This document shows positions 25,522 to 33,082 of a DNA stretch of 64,000 nt, piece after piece. Both the position numbers and the translations under genes were made by a program. Source of the stretch: Streptomyces xanthophaeus (GTDB taxonomy: Bacteria > Actinomycetota > Actinomycetes > Streptomycetales > Streptomycetaceae); assembly GCF_000725805.1 (NCBI RefSeq), contig NZ_KL647132.1:62001-126000 (forward strand), written 5' to 3'. Each line of letters opens with the position of its first letter. Position 1 is the first letter of the stretch. Below the pieces are notes generated by a model, which was given only the letters and a program-made list of their open reading frames with translations, ran no database searches and was not told where the DNA came from.

Positions 25522-26558
25522 GCCGGACGGCGGGATATGAGGAAGCGGGTGAGGACGGCGACCGAGAGCAATCCCGTGATCATCTGGCCAGCGTAGGGCA
25601 GGTACATGATCAAGGTGGTCTCCTCCGCCGGGCCGAAGTCCTGGCCCGCGTAGGCGGTCAGCATCCACAGGCCCCAGCACGCGGTGGCGGCCGAACTCGT
25701 CCAGGCGACGGCCAGGGGCCACCGGGCACCCCTGCGCCCGCCACGGGCCAGCAGCACCGCCACCGCCCCGGCGACCACGGCGCAGACCCCGTGCACCGCT
25801 GAGCCCACGCTCGCCTCGACGGACCACGACGCCACCCGCTCCTCGGCCAGGCCGGCCGTGCCCCCGAAGGCCCAGTAGAGGTGAGCCCCGCCCACGGCCG
25901 CGCCCACCAGGGCTGCGGCTGCCGCCATCACCCCCGTGGACGGCGGCAGCCGCTCCCCCGGCACGCCCTGCCACAGCCGGCCCCAGCGCTCCCGCGCGTA
26001 GGGCACGAACAGTCCGGCCAGGGCGAGACCTTGGACGGTGAAGCCGGCGTACACGAGGTCGGGGACCCAGGGGTCCAGGAAGGGCTGCTGCCCGCCCGCT
26101 CCGTGCACGTCCGCGTCCGTATCCGCACCGAAGCCCAGGGCCCGGGCGAGCAGTTGGCCCGAGAACCCGAACAGGATCGGGGTGAGCAGTCCCGTGGCGA
26201 CGAAGACGGGAACCGTCAGCAGCCAGGCCGGCACCCGCATGCCCCAGGGACGGGTGAACACCAGCACCAGGAGGATCACGCATGCGTCCATGGCCAGGGT
26301 GACGGCGTTGGCGACGAGGAGCACCGGGCCGGGCTCGCGCAGGACGCTGTCGGCCGGTATCCCCAGGTGACTCCCCGCCACCCAGGCGGCCTTGAGCAGC
26401 AGGTACGGCACGGTCGCGGCCGCGGCCAGCGCCCCCAGGACCAGCCGCACCCGCCCGGGCCGGGGCTCGGACGGCCGGGGCGCAGGCGGCCCAGGTGCGG
26501 ACGCCCGGAGCTCGGGCGGCCGGGGCTTGCACGTCGGGTGAACCTCTCGTGTGGTCAT
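25518..26558 (-). CDS. polytopic membrane protein linked to the two-component system
   Basis: A 346-residue protein with a Pro/Arg-rich cytoplasmic N-terminus (residues 1-38) and about eight hydrophobic helices. I do not recognise a named family. It is the first gene of a three-gene operon with the kinase and regulator and overlaps the kinase start by four bases, so it may sense or act with the kinase; that is inference from position. Confidence 0.8.
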   Translation of the reverse strand: MTTREVHPTCKPRPPELRASAPGPPAPRPSEPRPGRVRLVLGALAAAATVPYLLLKAAWVAGSHLGIPADSVLREPGPVLLVANAVTLAMDACVILLVLVFTRPWGMRVPAWLLTVPVFVATGLLTPILFGFSGQLLARALGFGADTDADVHGAGGQQPFLDPWVPDLVYAGFTVQGLALAGLFVPYARERWGRLWQGVPGERLPPSTGVMAAAAALVGAAVGGAHLYWAFGGTAGLAEERVASWSVEASVGSAVHGVCAVVAGAVAVLLARGGRRGARWPLAVAWTSSAATACWGLWMLTAYAGQDFGPAEETTLIMYLPYAGQMITGLLSVAVLTRFLISRRPA

Positions 26559-26683
26559 GGATCAACGGTCCCGCGTCCGCCGCCGCGCCACCTCCCCCTC
26601 CGAGGGGAACCGCCTCCCCCGCCCGGGGGAGGAACACCTCCGTCCACCGGGGCACACACGACGGCCCGCTCCCGCCCCCTCGC

Positions 26684-26757
26684 ATGGGCCGGGTCACCAC
26701 GCCCGCCTCACATGGGCCGCGTCACCACGCCCCCCTCACATGCGCCGCGTCACCACC
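26684..26757. repeat. 28-bp tandem repeats duplicating the 3' end of the IclR gene
   Basis: Two full 28-base units (26684-26711, 26712-26739) and a third partial unit (26740-26757) are nearly identical. On the minus strand each unit carries the last IclR codons: a G-T-G-G-T-G-A-C run, then CGG, CGC or CCC and ATG. A TGA follows in the gene end and in the first extra copy, but the outermost copy reads CGA. The gene's true stop is at 26736-26738. This is a local tandem duplication in the 3' region. Confidence 0.8.
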
Positions 26758-27518
26758 GACAGCCGGTCCCGCGCCTCGAAGAGCGCCGCCTTGATGACCT
26801 GTTCGTGCCCGGGCGTCAGCCGGGCCACCGGCACCGAGCAGCTCACCGCGTCCCGCGCCGGGGTCCGGTACGGCACGGCCACGCCGAAGCAGCGCAGCCC
26901 GAGGGTGTTCTCCTCCCGGTCCACCGCGTACCCCTGCTCCCGCACCAGGGCCAGCTCCTCGATCAGCCGCTCCCGGTCCGTGACGGTGTGCTCGGTGACC
27001 GCCTCCAGCCGCCGCGGCAGCAGCCTGCGCACCTCCTCGTCCGAGTGCGTGGCCAGCAGCGCCTTGCCCAGGGCGGTCGAGTGCACGGGCAGCCGCCGTC
27101 CGACCCGGGTGAAGGGCCTCAGGTAGTGCTGGGACTGCCGGGTGGCCAGGTAGACCACGCTGGTCCCGTCCATCCTGGCCAGGTGGATGGTCTCGGTCGT
27201 GTCGTCGGAGAGCCGGTCCAGGGTGGGCCGGGCCGCGGCCACGACCTCGTCGCCGTCGATGTACGAGCTCCCGACCAGCAGGGCCCGTACGCCGATGCCG
27301 TAGCGGGTGCCCGTGGCGTCCGTCTCCACCCACCCCAGGTTCACCAGCGTGCGCAGCAGCATGTACAGGCTGGACTTCGGCAGGGAGAGGTCGTTCTGGA
27401 TGTCGGCCAGGCTGTGCAGTCCCGGGTGCGCCGCGAAGTGCTCCAGCAACAGGACCGTGCGCACCGCCGATTTGACCGGCGCGGCCGCGATCGGGCCCGC
27501 CGGATCGGTCGTCGTCAT
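26736..27518 (-). CDS. IclR family transcriptional regulator
   Basis: A 260-residue regulator: N-terminal winged helix ('VLLLEHFAAHPGLHSLADIQNDLSLPKSSLYMLLRTLVNLGW') followed by an IclR effector domain ('TIHLARMDGTSVVYLATRQS', 'RLPVHSTALGKALLA', 'GYAVDREENTLGLRCFGVAV'). It is divergent from the aldehyde dehydrogenase gene; a perfect-arm palindrome between the two is a good operator candidate. It probably represses that gene in response to a sugar-acid or keto-acid pathway metabolite, as relatives do. Confidence 0.93.
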   Translation of the reverse strand: MTTTDPAGPIAAAPVKSAVRTVLLLEHFAAHPGLHSLADIQNDLSLPKSSLYMLLRTLVNLGWVETDATGTRYGIGVRALLVGSSYIDGDEVVAAARPTLDRLSDDTTETIHLARMDGTSVVYLATRQSQHYLRPFTRVGRRLPVHSTALGKALLATHSDEEVRRLLPRRLEAVTEHTVTDRERLIEELALVREQGYAVDREENTLGLRCFGVAVPYRTPARDAVSCSVPVARLTPGHEQVIKAALFEARDRLSVVTRRM

Positions 27519-27607
27519 ACCCCTGCTCTCCTCTGCTCGCCCCTTGTCACGCGCAGGGCGCGGAAATAGAGTCCGCAGCAGATGTGATCATTCATCCACC
27601 GGAACGG

Positions 27608-27625
27608 CGTTCAGAATACTGAACG
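27608..27625. promoter_or_regulatory. probable IclR operator
   Basis: CGTTCAGAATACTGAACG has perfect 7-base arms (CGTTCAG/CTGAACG) around AATA. It lies 19 bases before the aldehyde dehydrogenase start and just upstream of its AGGAGG ribosome site at 27630-27635, where a repressor would block transcription. Confidence 0.65.
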
Positions 27626-27644
27626 ATCCAGGAGGCAGCGGGCC

Positions 27645-29168
27645 ATGACAGCGACACCAGTCTGGAGTGTGGACCCCCGCACCGGAAGGCCGCGCGAGCA
27701 GGTTGCGGCGGAGGCCACACCCCAGGAGGTCGACGGAGCCGTCCGCGCGGCACACGAAGCCCGTGCCGCCCTGGCCGACGCCCCCGCCCGCGCCGCCTTC
27801 CTGCGCGCGGCCGCCGCCCTGCTCGACGAGGCCGCCGCCCACGTCATCGAGGCCGCCGACGCCGAGACCGCGCTCGGCCCGGGCCGCCTCACGGGAGAAC
27901 TCGCCCGCACCACCGGCCAGCTGCGCGGTTTCGCCGACGCCGTGGACGAGGGGGCGTACCTCGACGTCCGGATCGACCGCGCCGACCCCGCCCTCAGCCC
28001 GCCGCGCCCCGAACTGCGGCGCTACAAGGTGCCGCTGGGCGTGGTCGCGGTCTACGCCGCCTCCAACTTCCCCCTCGCCTTCTCCGTCCCCGGCGGGGAC
28101 ACCGCGAGCGCGCTGGCCGCCGGCTGCCCGGTGGTGGTCAAGGCGCACCCCGACCACCCGGCCACCTCCGAGCTGTGCGCCTCGCTGCTGCGCCGGGCGG
28201 CCGTGGCCACCGGGCTGCCGGCCGACGTGGTGACCGTGGTCCACGGCTTCGACGCGGGCCTGGAGCTGATCCGCCACCCGTTGGTGGCCGCCGCCGGGTT
28301 CACCGGTTCGGTCCGCGGCGGACGGGCCCTGTTCGACGCGGCAGCCGCCCGGCCCGTGCCCATCCCCTTCCACGGCGAGCTCGGCTCGCTCAACCCCGTC
28401 GTGGTCACCCCGGCCGCCGCCGCCGAACGCGCCGAGGAGATCGGCGCCGGGCTCGCGGGCGCGGTCACCCTCGGCGTCGGCCAGTTCTGCGTGAAGCCCG
28501 GCCTGGTGCTGGTCCCCGAGGGCCCGGACGGCGACCGGCTCGCCGACGCGCTCACCAAGGCGCTCGGCGAGACCGAGCCGGGGGTGCTCCTGGACCACCG
28601 GATGCGGGAGAACTTCGTCTCCGGCGTGGCCGCACGCGCGGCCCTGCCGGGCGTCGCCGCGCCCGTCACCCCGGGCTCCGGCGGGGAGCACACGGTGGGC
28701 GCGGGCTACCTGACCGTGGCGGCCGGCTCTCTCCTGGAGGGCGGGGCGTACGAGCTGCTGCTGGAGGAGTGCTTCGGCCCCGTCACCGTCGTGGTGCGGT
28801 ACGGGGACCAGGGCGAGGCCGCGGCGGTGCTCGGGCGGCTGCCGGGGAACCTGAGCGCCACGCTCCAGCTGTCGGCCGCCGAGACCGCAGGCGCGCCGGG
28901 TCCGGCCGCCGAGCTGATCGGCCAGGTCACGGGGCTGGCCGGGCGGATCGTGGTCAACGGCTGGCCGACCGGGGTCGCCGTCGCCCCGGCCCAGCACCAC
29001 GGCGGGCCGTACCCCGCGGCCACCTCCCACTCCACCTCGGTCGGCGGCACGGCGATCGAGCGCTGGCTGCGGCCGGTGGCCTTCCAGTCGGTGCCGGACG
29101 CCCTCCTCCCGGCGGAACTGCGCGAGGCCAACCCCCTGGGGCTGCCGCGCCGGGTCACCGGGGGCTGA
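27645..29168 (+). CDS. aldehyde dehydrogenase, 2-oxoglutarate-semialdehyde dehydrogenase type
   Basis: A 507-residue NAD(P)-dependent aldehyde dehydrogenase. Substrate and cofactor motifs: 'GVVAVYAASNFPLAFSVPG', general base Glu in 'FHGELGSLNPVVV', catalytic Cys in 'GVGQFCVKPGLVLVP' and the late 'EECFGPVTVVV'. This variant (E in GELGS, C in GQFCxxPG) is that of alpha-ketoglutarate semialdehyde dehydrogenases in sugar-acid or hydroxyproline breakdown. No other pathway gene is adjacent, so it is a lone gene under the neighbouring IclR. AGGAGG at 27630 supports the start. Confidence 0.92.
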   Translation: MTATPVWSVDPRTGRPREQVAAEATPQEVDGAVRAAHEARAALADAPARAAFLRAAAALLDEAAAHVIEAADAETALGPGRLTGELARTTGQLRGFADAVDEGAYLDVRIDRADPALSPPRPELRRYKVPLGVVAVYAASNFPLAFSVPGGDTASALAAGCPVVVKAHPDHPATSELCASLLRRAAVATGLPADVVTVVHGFDAGLELIRHPLVAAAGFTGSVRGGRALFDAAAARPVPIPFHGELGSLNPVVVTPAAAAERAEEIGAGLAGAVTLGVGQFCVKPGLVLVPEGPDGDRLADALTKALGETEPGVLLDHRMRENFVSGVAARAALPGVAAPVTPGSGGEHTVGAGYLTVAAGSLLEGGAYELLLEECFGPVTVVVRYGDQGEAAAVLGRLPGNLSATLQLSAAETAGAPGPAAELIGQVTGLAGRIVVNGWPTGVAVAPAQHHGGPYPAATSHSTSVGGTAIERWLRPVAFQSVPDALLPAELREANPLGLPRRVTGG

Positions 29169-29189
29169 GCCCGCCCGGGTAATTGCGTT

Positions 29190-29216
29190 GCCTGCCCCGC
29201 CCGCGGCGGGGCAGGC
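29190..29216 (+). terminator. hairpin after the aldehyde dehydrogenase gene
   Basis: A 12-base stem (29190-29201 with 29205-29216) around a 3-base loop sits 22 bases after the dehydrogenase stop and 9 bases before the next start. It is probably a terminator, though it could also fold over the ribosome site of the following gene. Confidence 0.7.
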
Positions 29217-29224
29217 TGCGGCCC

Positions 29225-29446
29225 ATGCCGAGACCACACGGATTCACGTACGAGGTGCGCGCCGACCACTGCGTCGTCATCACCCACCAGGGCCGCGCCG
29301 CAGGCACCCTGCGCGGGGGCCGCGCCGACAAGTTCCTGGCCGAGGTGGAGTCCGGCGACGCCCAGCTCGTGATGGCCCGCTGGACCGGGGCGTACAAGTT
29401 CGGCAACGAGCGCATGGCGAAGAACCACCCGCGCAACCGGCGCTGA
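29225..29446 (+). CDS. small conserved protein, unknown function
   Basis: A 73-residue basic protein beginning 'MPRPHGFTYEVRADHCVVITHQGR' and ending with a Lys/Arg-rich tail 'NERMAKNHPRNRR'. No domain is recognised. High-GC codon use and the ATG position support it as a real gene, but ribosome-site support is weak. Confidence 0.65.
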   Translation: MPRPHGFTYEVRADHCVVITHQGRAAGTLRGGRADKFLAEVESGDAQLVMARWTGAYKFGNERMAKNHPRNRR

Positions 29447-29499
29447 AATCTCCCGCGAGGGTAAGGGAACGGCAAAGCACCTCCGGTCGTTCTCCGGGC

Positions 29500-30747
29500 A
29501 TGACCGCTATGACCCCTGGTTCCAATCTGCCGCTCAATGCCGTCCGGGTGACGGTGGACGTGGCTGCTCCGGTGCGGCTCGACGTATCGGGACTCCTCCT
29601 CACGGCAGACGGCAAGGTGCGCTCCGATGCCGACTTCATCTTCTACAACCAGCCCGCCGGGCCCGGTGTCAGCTACCGGTCGGGCGGCGGCAGCGCCCCG
29701 GACTCGATCACCGTGGACACCGGGGCGCTGCCGCCCGGCATCGAGCGGATCGTGGTCACCGCCAGCCCCGACGCCGCCGGACAGACCTTCCAGGGCGTCG
29801 AGCCCACCGCCACCGTGCGCAATGCGGACGGCGGCTCGCTGATCGCCACCTTCACCCCGCCGCAGCTGGGCAGCGAGACGGCCCTCGTCGTGGTCGAGGT
29901 GTACCAGCGCGGCGGCGTGTGGAAGGTGCGCGCGGTCGGCCAGGGGTACTCCAACGGCCTCGCGGGCATCGCCACCGACTTCGGCGTCTCGGTGGAGGAC
30001 GAGCCGGCTCCGCCCGCCGCGCCCGTCACCGTCGTCCCGCCCGTGCCGCCGGCTCCGCCCGCCCCGCCCACGGCCCCTCCGGTCTCCCCCTGGCTCGGCG
30101 GCGCCACCACGCCCGCCCCGGCCGCGCCGGCCCCCGCGGCCCCCGCCCCCGCCGCGCCCCTCGGCGCAGGGAAGATCAATCTGGACAAGGGCCGGGTCAA
30201 CCTCCAGAAGAACCAGACCGTCTCCCTGGTCAAGGGCGGCCGGCCGCTGCTCTCCCAGGTCAAGATGGGCCTCGGCTGGGAGCCCGCCTTCCGCGGCAAG
30301 GACATCGACCTCGACGCCTCGGTCATCGCGTACGGCCCGCAGCGCAACCACCTCGACAGCTGCTACTTCGGCAAGCTGTCCATCCTCAACGGCTCCATCA
30401 AGCACTCCGGTGACAACCTCACCGGCGAGGGTGCCGGGGACGACGAGGTGATCGTCGTGGACCTCGGCCGGCTGCCCGCCGATGCCACCGGCCTGGTCTT
30501 CACCGTCAACTCCTTCTCCGGCCAGAAGTTCACCGAGGTCGCCAAGGCGTACTGCCGCCTGATCGACGCGGCGACCGGCGAGGAGCTGGTGCGCTTCGAC
30601 CTCACGGGCGCCGAGCCGCAGACCGGCGTGATGATGGCGAAGCTGATCAAGCAGTTCTCCGGCGAGTGGGAGATGACGGCCCTGGGCGACTTTGTGAAGT
30701 CCCGCACAGTGCGCGGCATGGTCAAGCCCGCCTCGCAGGCACTCTGA
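29500..30747 (+). CDS. tandem TerD-domain protein (tellurium-resistance family)
   Basis: A 415-residue protein with a partial TerD-like domain (residues about 15-165), a Pro/Ala linker (about 170-230) and a complete TerD domain (about 230-405) with 'LDASVIAYGPQRNHLDSCYFG', 'IKHSGDNLTGEGAGDDEVIVVDL' and 'VFTVNSFSGQKFTEV'. The acidic loop in the second copy is the calcium-binding region of TerD proteins. These act in stress responses rather than tellurite export alone. It may start at ATG 29500 or 29509. It stands alone, without a ter operon. Confidence 0.9.
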   Translation: MTAMTPGSNLPLNAVRVTVDVAAPVRLDVSGLLLTADGKVRSDADFIFYNQPAGPGVSYRSGGGSAPDSITVDTGALPPGIERIVVTASPDAAGQTFQGVEPTATVRNADGGSLIATFTPPQLGSETALVVVEVYQRGGVWKVRAVGQGYSNGLAGIATDFGVSVEDEPAPPAAPVTVVPPVPPAPPAPPTAPPVSPWLGGATTPAPAAPAPAAPAPAAPLGAGKINLDKGRVNLQKNQTVSLVKGGRPLLSQVKMGLGWEPAFRGKDIDLDASVIAYGPQRNHLDSCYFGKLSILNGSIKHSGDNLTGEGAGDDEVIVVDLGRLPADATGLVFTVNSFSGQKFTEVAKAYCRLIDAATGEELVRFDLTGAEPQTGVMMAKLIKQFSGEWEMTALGDFVKSRTVRGMVKPASQAL

Positions 30748-30848
30748 GCAGGTGGGCGGGCACATGCAGCCACAGCGGGCCGTAGCGGGTGATGGATGCC
30801 ACCCGTAATGCGCGCGTTGCTGTCAGTGCCCGCCCGTAGCCTTGAAGC

Positions 30849-31025
30849 ATGCATCAGACACTCCGGGCCGCGGGTCCCGCCCGCCCGTCCGCCGCAGAGG
30901 CGAACGAGGCGATCAGGCACCTGGTCGAAACCCGGGTGGACGAGGAATGGCCCTCCGCGGCGTACGAATTCCTGCTCGAGGAGTGGGCCGCGGCCAGCCG
31001 CGGGGACGTCGCCGCGGCTCAGTGA
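30849..31025 (+). CDS. 58-residue small protein, helical, unknown function
   Basis: ATG 30849 opens a 58-codon frame whose product is an Ala/Glu-rich helix: 'AAEANEAIRHLVETRV' then 'AAYEFLLEEWAAA'. The even spacing of hydrophobic residues and conserved-looking Trp/Glu pattern suggest a real helical protein. No ribosome site better than GAAGC is seen. It is convergent with the phosphatase gene, 27 bases from its stop. Confidence 0.55.
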   Translation: MHQTLRAAGPARPSAAEANEAIRHLVETRVDEEWPSAAYEFLLEEWAAASRGDVAAAQ

Positions 31026-31052
31026 CGCCCGCGGCCGCCCGGCCTGCGGAGA

Positions 31053-32492
31053 TCAGCTGGAGCGCCGCCACGGGCCCGTGACGGCCAGCATGATCCCCGG
31101 GGCCTGGAGACTGGCGTACAGCGTCCGCCCGTCCGGGGAGAAGCAGACGCCGGTGAACTCGGAGTACTCCGGTTCCTCGGCCGAGCCGATGTTCAGCTCG
31201 TTGCGCGCCAGCGGGTAGGTGCGGCCGGAGTCGGTCGTACCGAAGAGGTGCTGGAGGCCCGAGCCGTCCTCGGCGATGACGAGGCCTCCGTAGGGCGACA
31301 CCGTGATGTTGTCCGGGCCGTCGTAGCCGCCGCCGGTCGACGGGTCCGCGTTCACCCCGATCAGGACGGTGAGCCGGATCGTGCGCCGCTTGGGGTCGTA
31401 GAACCACACCTGGCCGTCGTGCGCCGCGCCCGGGCTCTCCGCACGGGCGAAGGAGGAGACGAAGTACGCGCCTCCGTCGGCCCACCACATGCCCTCCAGC
31501 TTGCGCCCCCGCGTCACCGCCCCGTCCGCGAACTGCTTGCGGACCGGCACGGTCCGCGCGTCGCGGTCCGGTACGTCCACCCAGTCGACCCCGTAGACGG
31601 TGCCGGTGCGGCTCGCGCGGCTGAGGTCGTCGACGAGCCGGCCCGAGCTGTCGAAGCACTTCGCCGCCTGGAGCACGCCCGCGTCCGCCGCGAGGGTGCG
31701 CAGGCGGCCTCGGCCGTGGCGGAACCCGCCCGGCGGGGTCCAGCGGTAGAGCAGCCCGTTGGGGCCGGAGGCGTCCTCGGTCAGGTAGGCGTGGCCCTGG
31801 CGCGGGTCGATGACCACGGCCTCGTGGTCGTAGCGGCCGAAGGCCTTGACCGGGCGCGGGTCGCGGTTGGCGCGGCGGTCGTGCGGGTCCACCTCGAAGA
31901 CGTAGCCGTGGTCCTTGGTCATGCCGTTCCTGCCCGCGAGGTCCGAGCTCTCCTCGCAGGTCAGCCAGGTGCCCCAGGGGGTGGAACCGCCCGCGCAGTT
32001 GGTGGACGTACCGGCGATGCCCACCCATTCGGCGACCCCGCCGCCGCGCCGGACCTCGACGACCGTGCAGCCGCCCGCCGCGGCCGGGTCGTAGACGAGG
32101 CCCTCGGTGTGCGGGACGGGGTGGGGCCAGTCCTCCCGGCGGCCCCTGAGCTCGTGGTTGTTGACGAGGAGGGTGACCCCGCGGCGGCCCTCGAAGGCGG
32201 CGGTGCCGTCGTGGTGGGACGGGGTGCTCTCGCCGGACTCCAGCTTCGTCACCCCGCTGTGGGTGATCACGCGGTAGGTGAACCCGGCGGGGAGCGCGAG
32301 CAGTCCGGCCGGGTCGGGGACGAGGGGGCCGTAGCCGGGCTCGCAGGGGCGGCCCTGCTCGTCGCGCCGCGTGCCGTCCTCGGCCGCCAGCGCCCCCGGA
32401 GCGGTGGCGAGGGCTGCGACCGTCCCGGTGAGCGCGACGCCCGCGCCTGCGAGGACGGTACGGGCGGTGAAGTCTCTGCGGCTGAGCGGCAT
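31053..32492 (-). CDS. PhoX/DUF839-type exported phosphatase
   Basis: A 479-residue protein with a Tat signal ('MPLSRRDFTARTVLAGAGV', twin Arg) cleaved near A-L-A-A. The beta-propeller of the DUF839/PhoX family follows: 'VNNHELRG', 'GIAGTSTNCAGGSTPWGTWLTCEES', 'HGYVFEVDPHDR', 'YDHEAVVIDPR' and 'LEGMWWADGGAYFVSS'. PhoX proteins are calcium-dependent alkaline phosphatases that free phosphate from esters. A GGAG ribosome site precedes ATG 32492, and a PHO box lies 64 bases further upstream, so phosphate starvation control is likely. Enzyme activity is inferred. Confidence 0.88.
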   Translation of the reverse strand: MPLSRRDFTARTVLAGAGVALTGTVAALATAPGALAAEDGTRRDEQGRPCEPGYGPLVPDPAGLLALPAGFTYRVITHSGVTKLESGESTPSHHDGTAAFEGRRGVTLLVNNHELRGRREDWPHPVPHTEGLVYDPAAAGGCTVVEVRRGGGVAEWVGIAGTSTNCAGGSTPWGTWLTCEESSDLAGRNGMTKDHGYVFEVDPHDRRANRDPRPVKAFGRYDHEAVVIDPRQGHAYLTEDASGPNGLLYRWTPPGGFRHGRGRLRTLAADAGVLQAAKCFDSSGRLVDDLSRASRTGTVYGVDWVDVPDRDARTVPVRKQFADGAVTRGRKLEGMWWADGGAYFVSSFARAESPGAAHDGQVWFYDPKRRTIRLTVLIGVNADPSTGGGYDGPDNITVSPYGGLVIAEDGSGLQHLFGTTDSGRTYPLARNELNIGSAEEPEYSEFTGVCFSPDGRTLYASLQAPGIMLAVTGPWRRSS

Positions 32493-32555
32493 CGGATCTC
32501 CAGGGTGGGGAGGTGGTGCGCCTGTCGTACGGTCGTCGGCGCACACGCTCCCGCC

Positions 32556-32577
32556 CGCACGTGAACGGCGGCTGAAC
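32556..32577 (-). promoter_or_regulatory. PHO box upstream of the PhoX-like phosphatase
   Basis: Read on the minus strand, two adjacent 11-base units start with GTTCA: GTTCAGCCGCC (32577-32567) and GTTCACGTGCG (32566-32556). This is the Streptomyces PhoP direct-repeat layout and lies 64 bases before the phosphatase start. Confidence 0.7.
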
Positions 32578-33082
32578 TACCCACGAAGGGCAGCCGCCCC
32601 CTCGGAGGGCCCTGGAATGGCCAAGTCCGCCCCGGGAACGGCGCATTGTCGCCCCCCGCCACCCCACGAGGCACCCCTGGCATGTCCGGGGCGCGGCCCC
32701 GACACAGCGACGTCACGGCCACCGGCGCAGCCCCCGGCACGGCTCCCGACGCAGCGGTGGCACGGCCCCGGCGCGGCCATCGGACGGCCCGGCGCGGCTT
32801 CAGTGCGGCCATCGGCAGCGGCCCCAGCCGGCCTCAGCGCGGCTGCGGGCGCGGCCCCAGCGGCTTCAGCCCGATCCCTGACACGGCCCCGGCACGACTC
32901 ACGGGAAGGCTCCGGCACGGCCATCGGCGGGGCCCGGACGCGGCTGCGGGCGCCGCTCCGGCGCTGCCCCCGGCACGGCTGCGGGCGCGGCTCCCGCGCC
33001 CGCAGCCGGAACTGCGGCCCGAGCCGACCGTCGGGGGACGGCCGTCCGCCCCGCCGTCAACGGCCTCCCGTGGCCCGCCCCG
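32578..33082. other. intergenic GC-rich stretch with degenerate repeats
   Basis: This 505-base stretch between the phosphatase promoter and the 33083 gene has no convincing gene. Frames are open because GC is so high, but their products are Arg/Pro/Ala low complexity. Bases about 32700-33010 hold many short imperfect repeats (variants of GGCACGGCC, GCGGCCATCGG and GCGGCTGCGGGCGCGGC). Confidence 0.6.

Noticed and set aside
26684..26757. 28-base repeats as a possible CRISPR array
   Set aside because: The units are directly joined with no spacers, only about two and a half copies, and one is part of the IclR gene end. No cas genes are present.
32578..33082. Possible gene in this stretch on either strand
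   Set aside because: Several frames are open but none has a ribosome site plus a protein-like composition; products are Arg/Pro/Ala low complexity.
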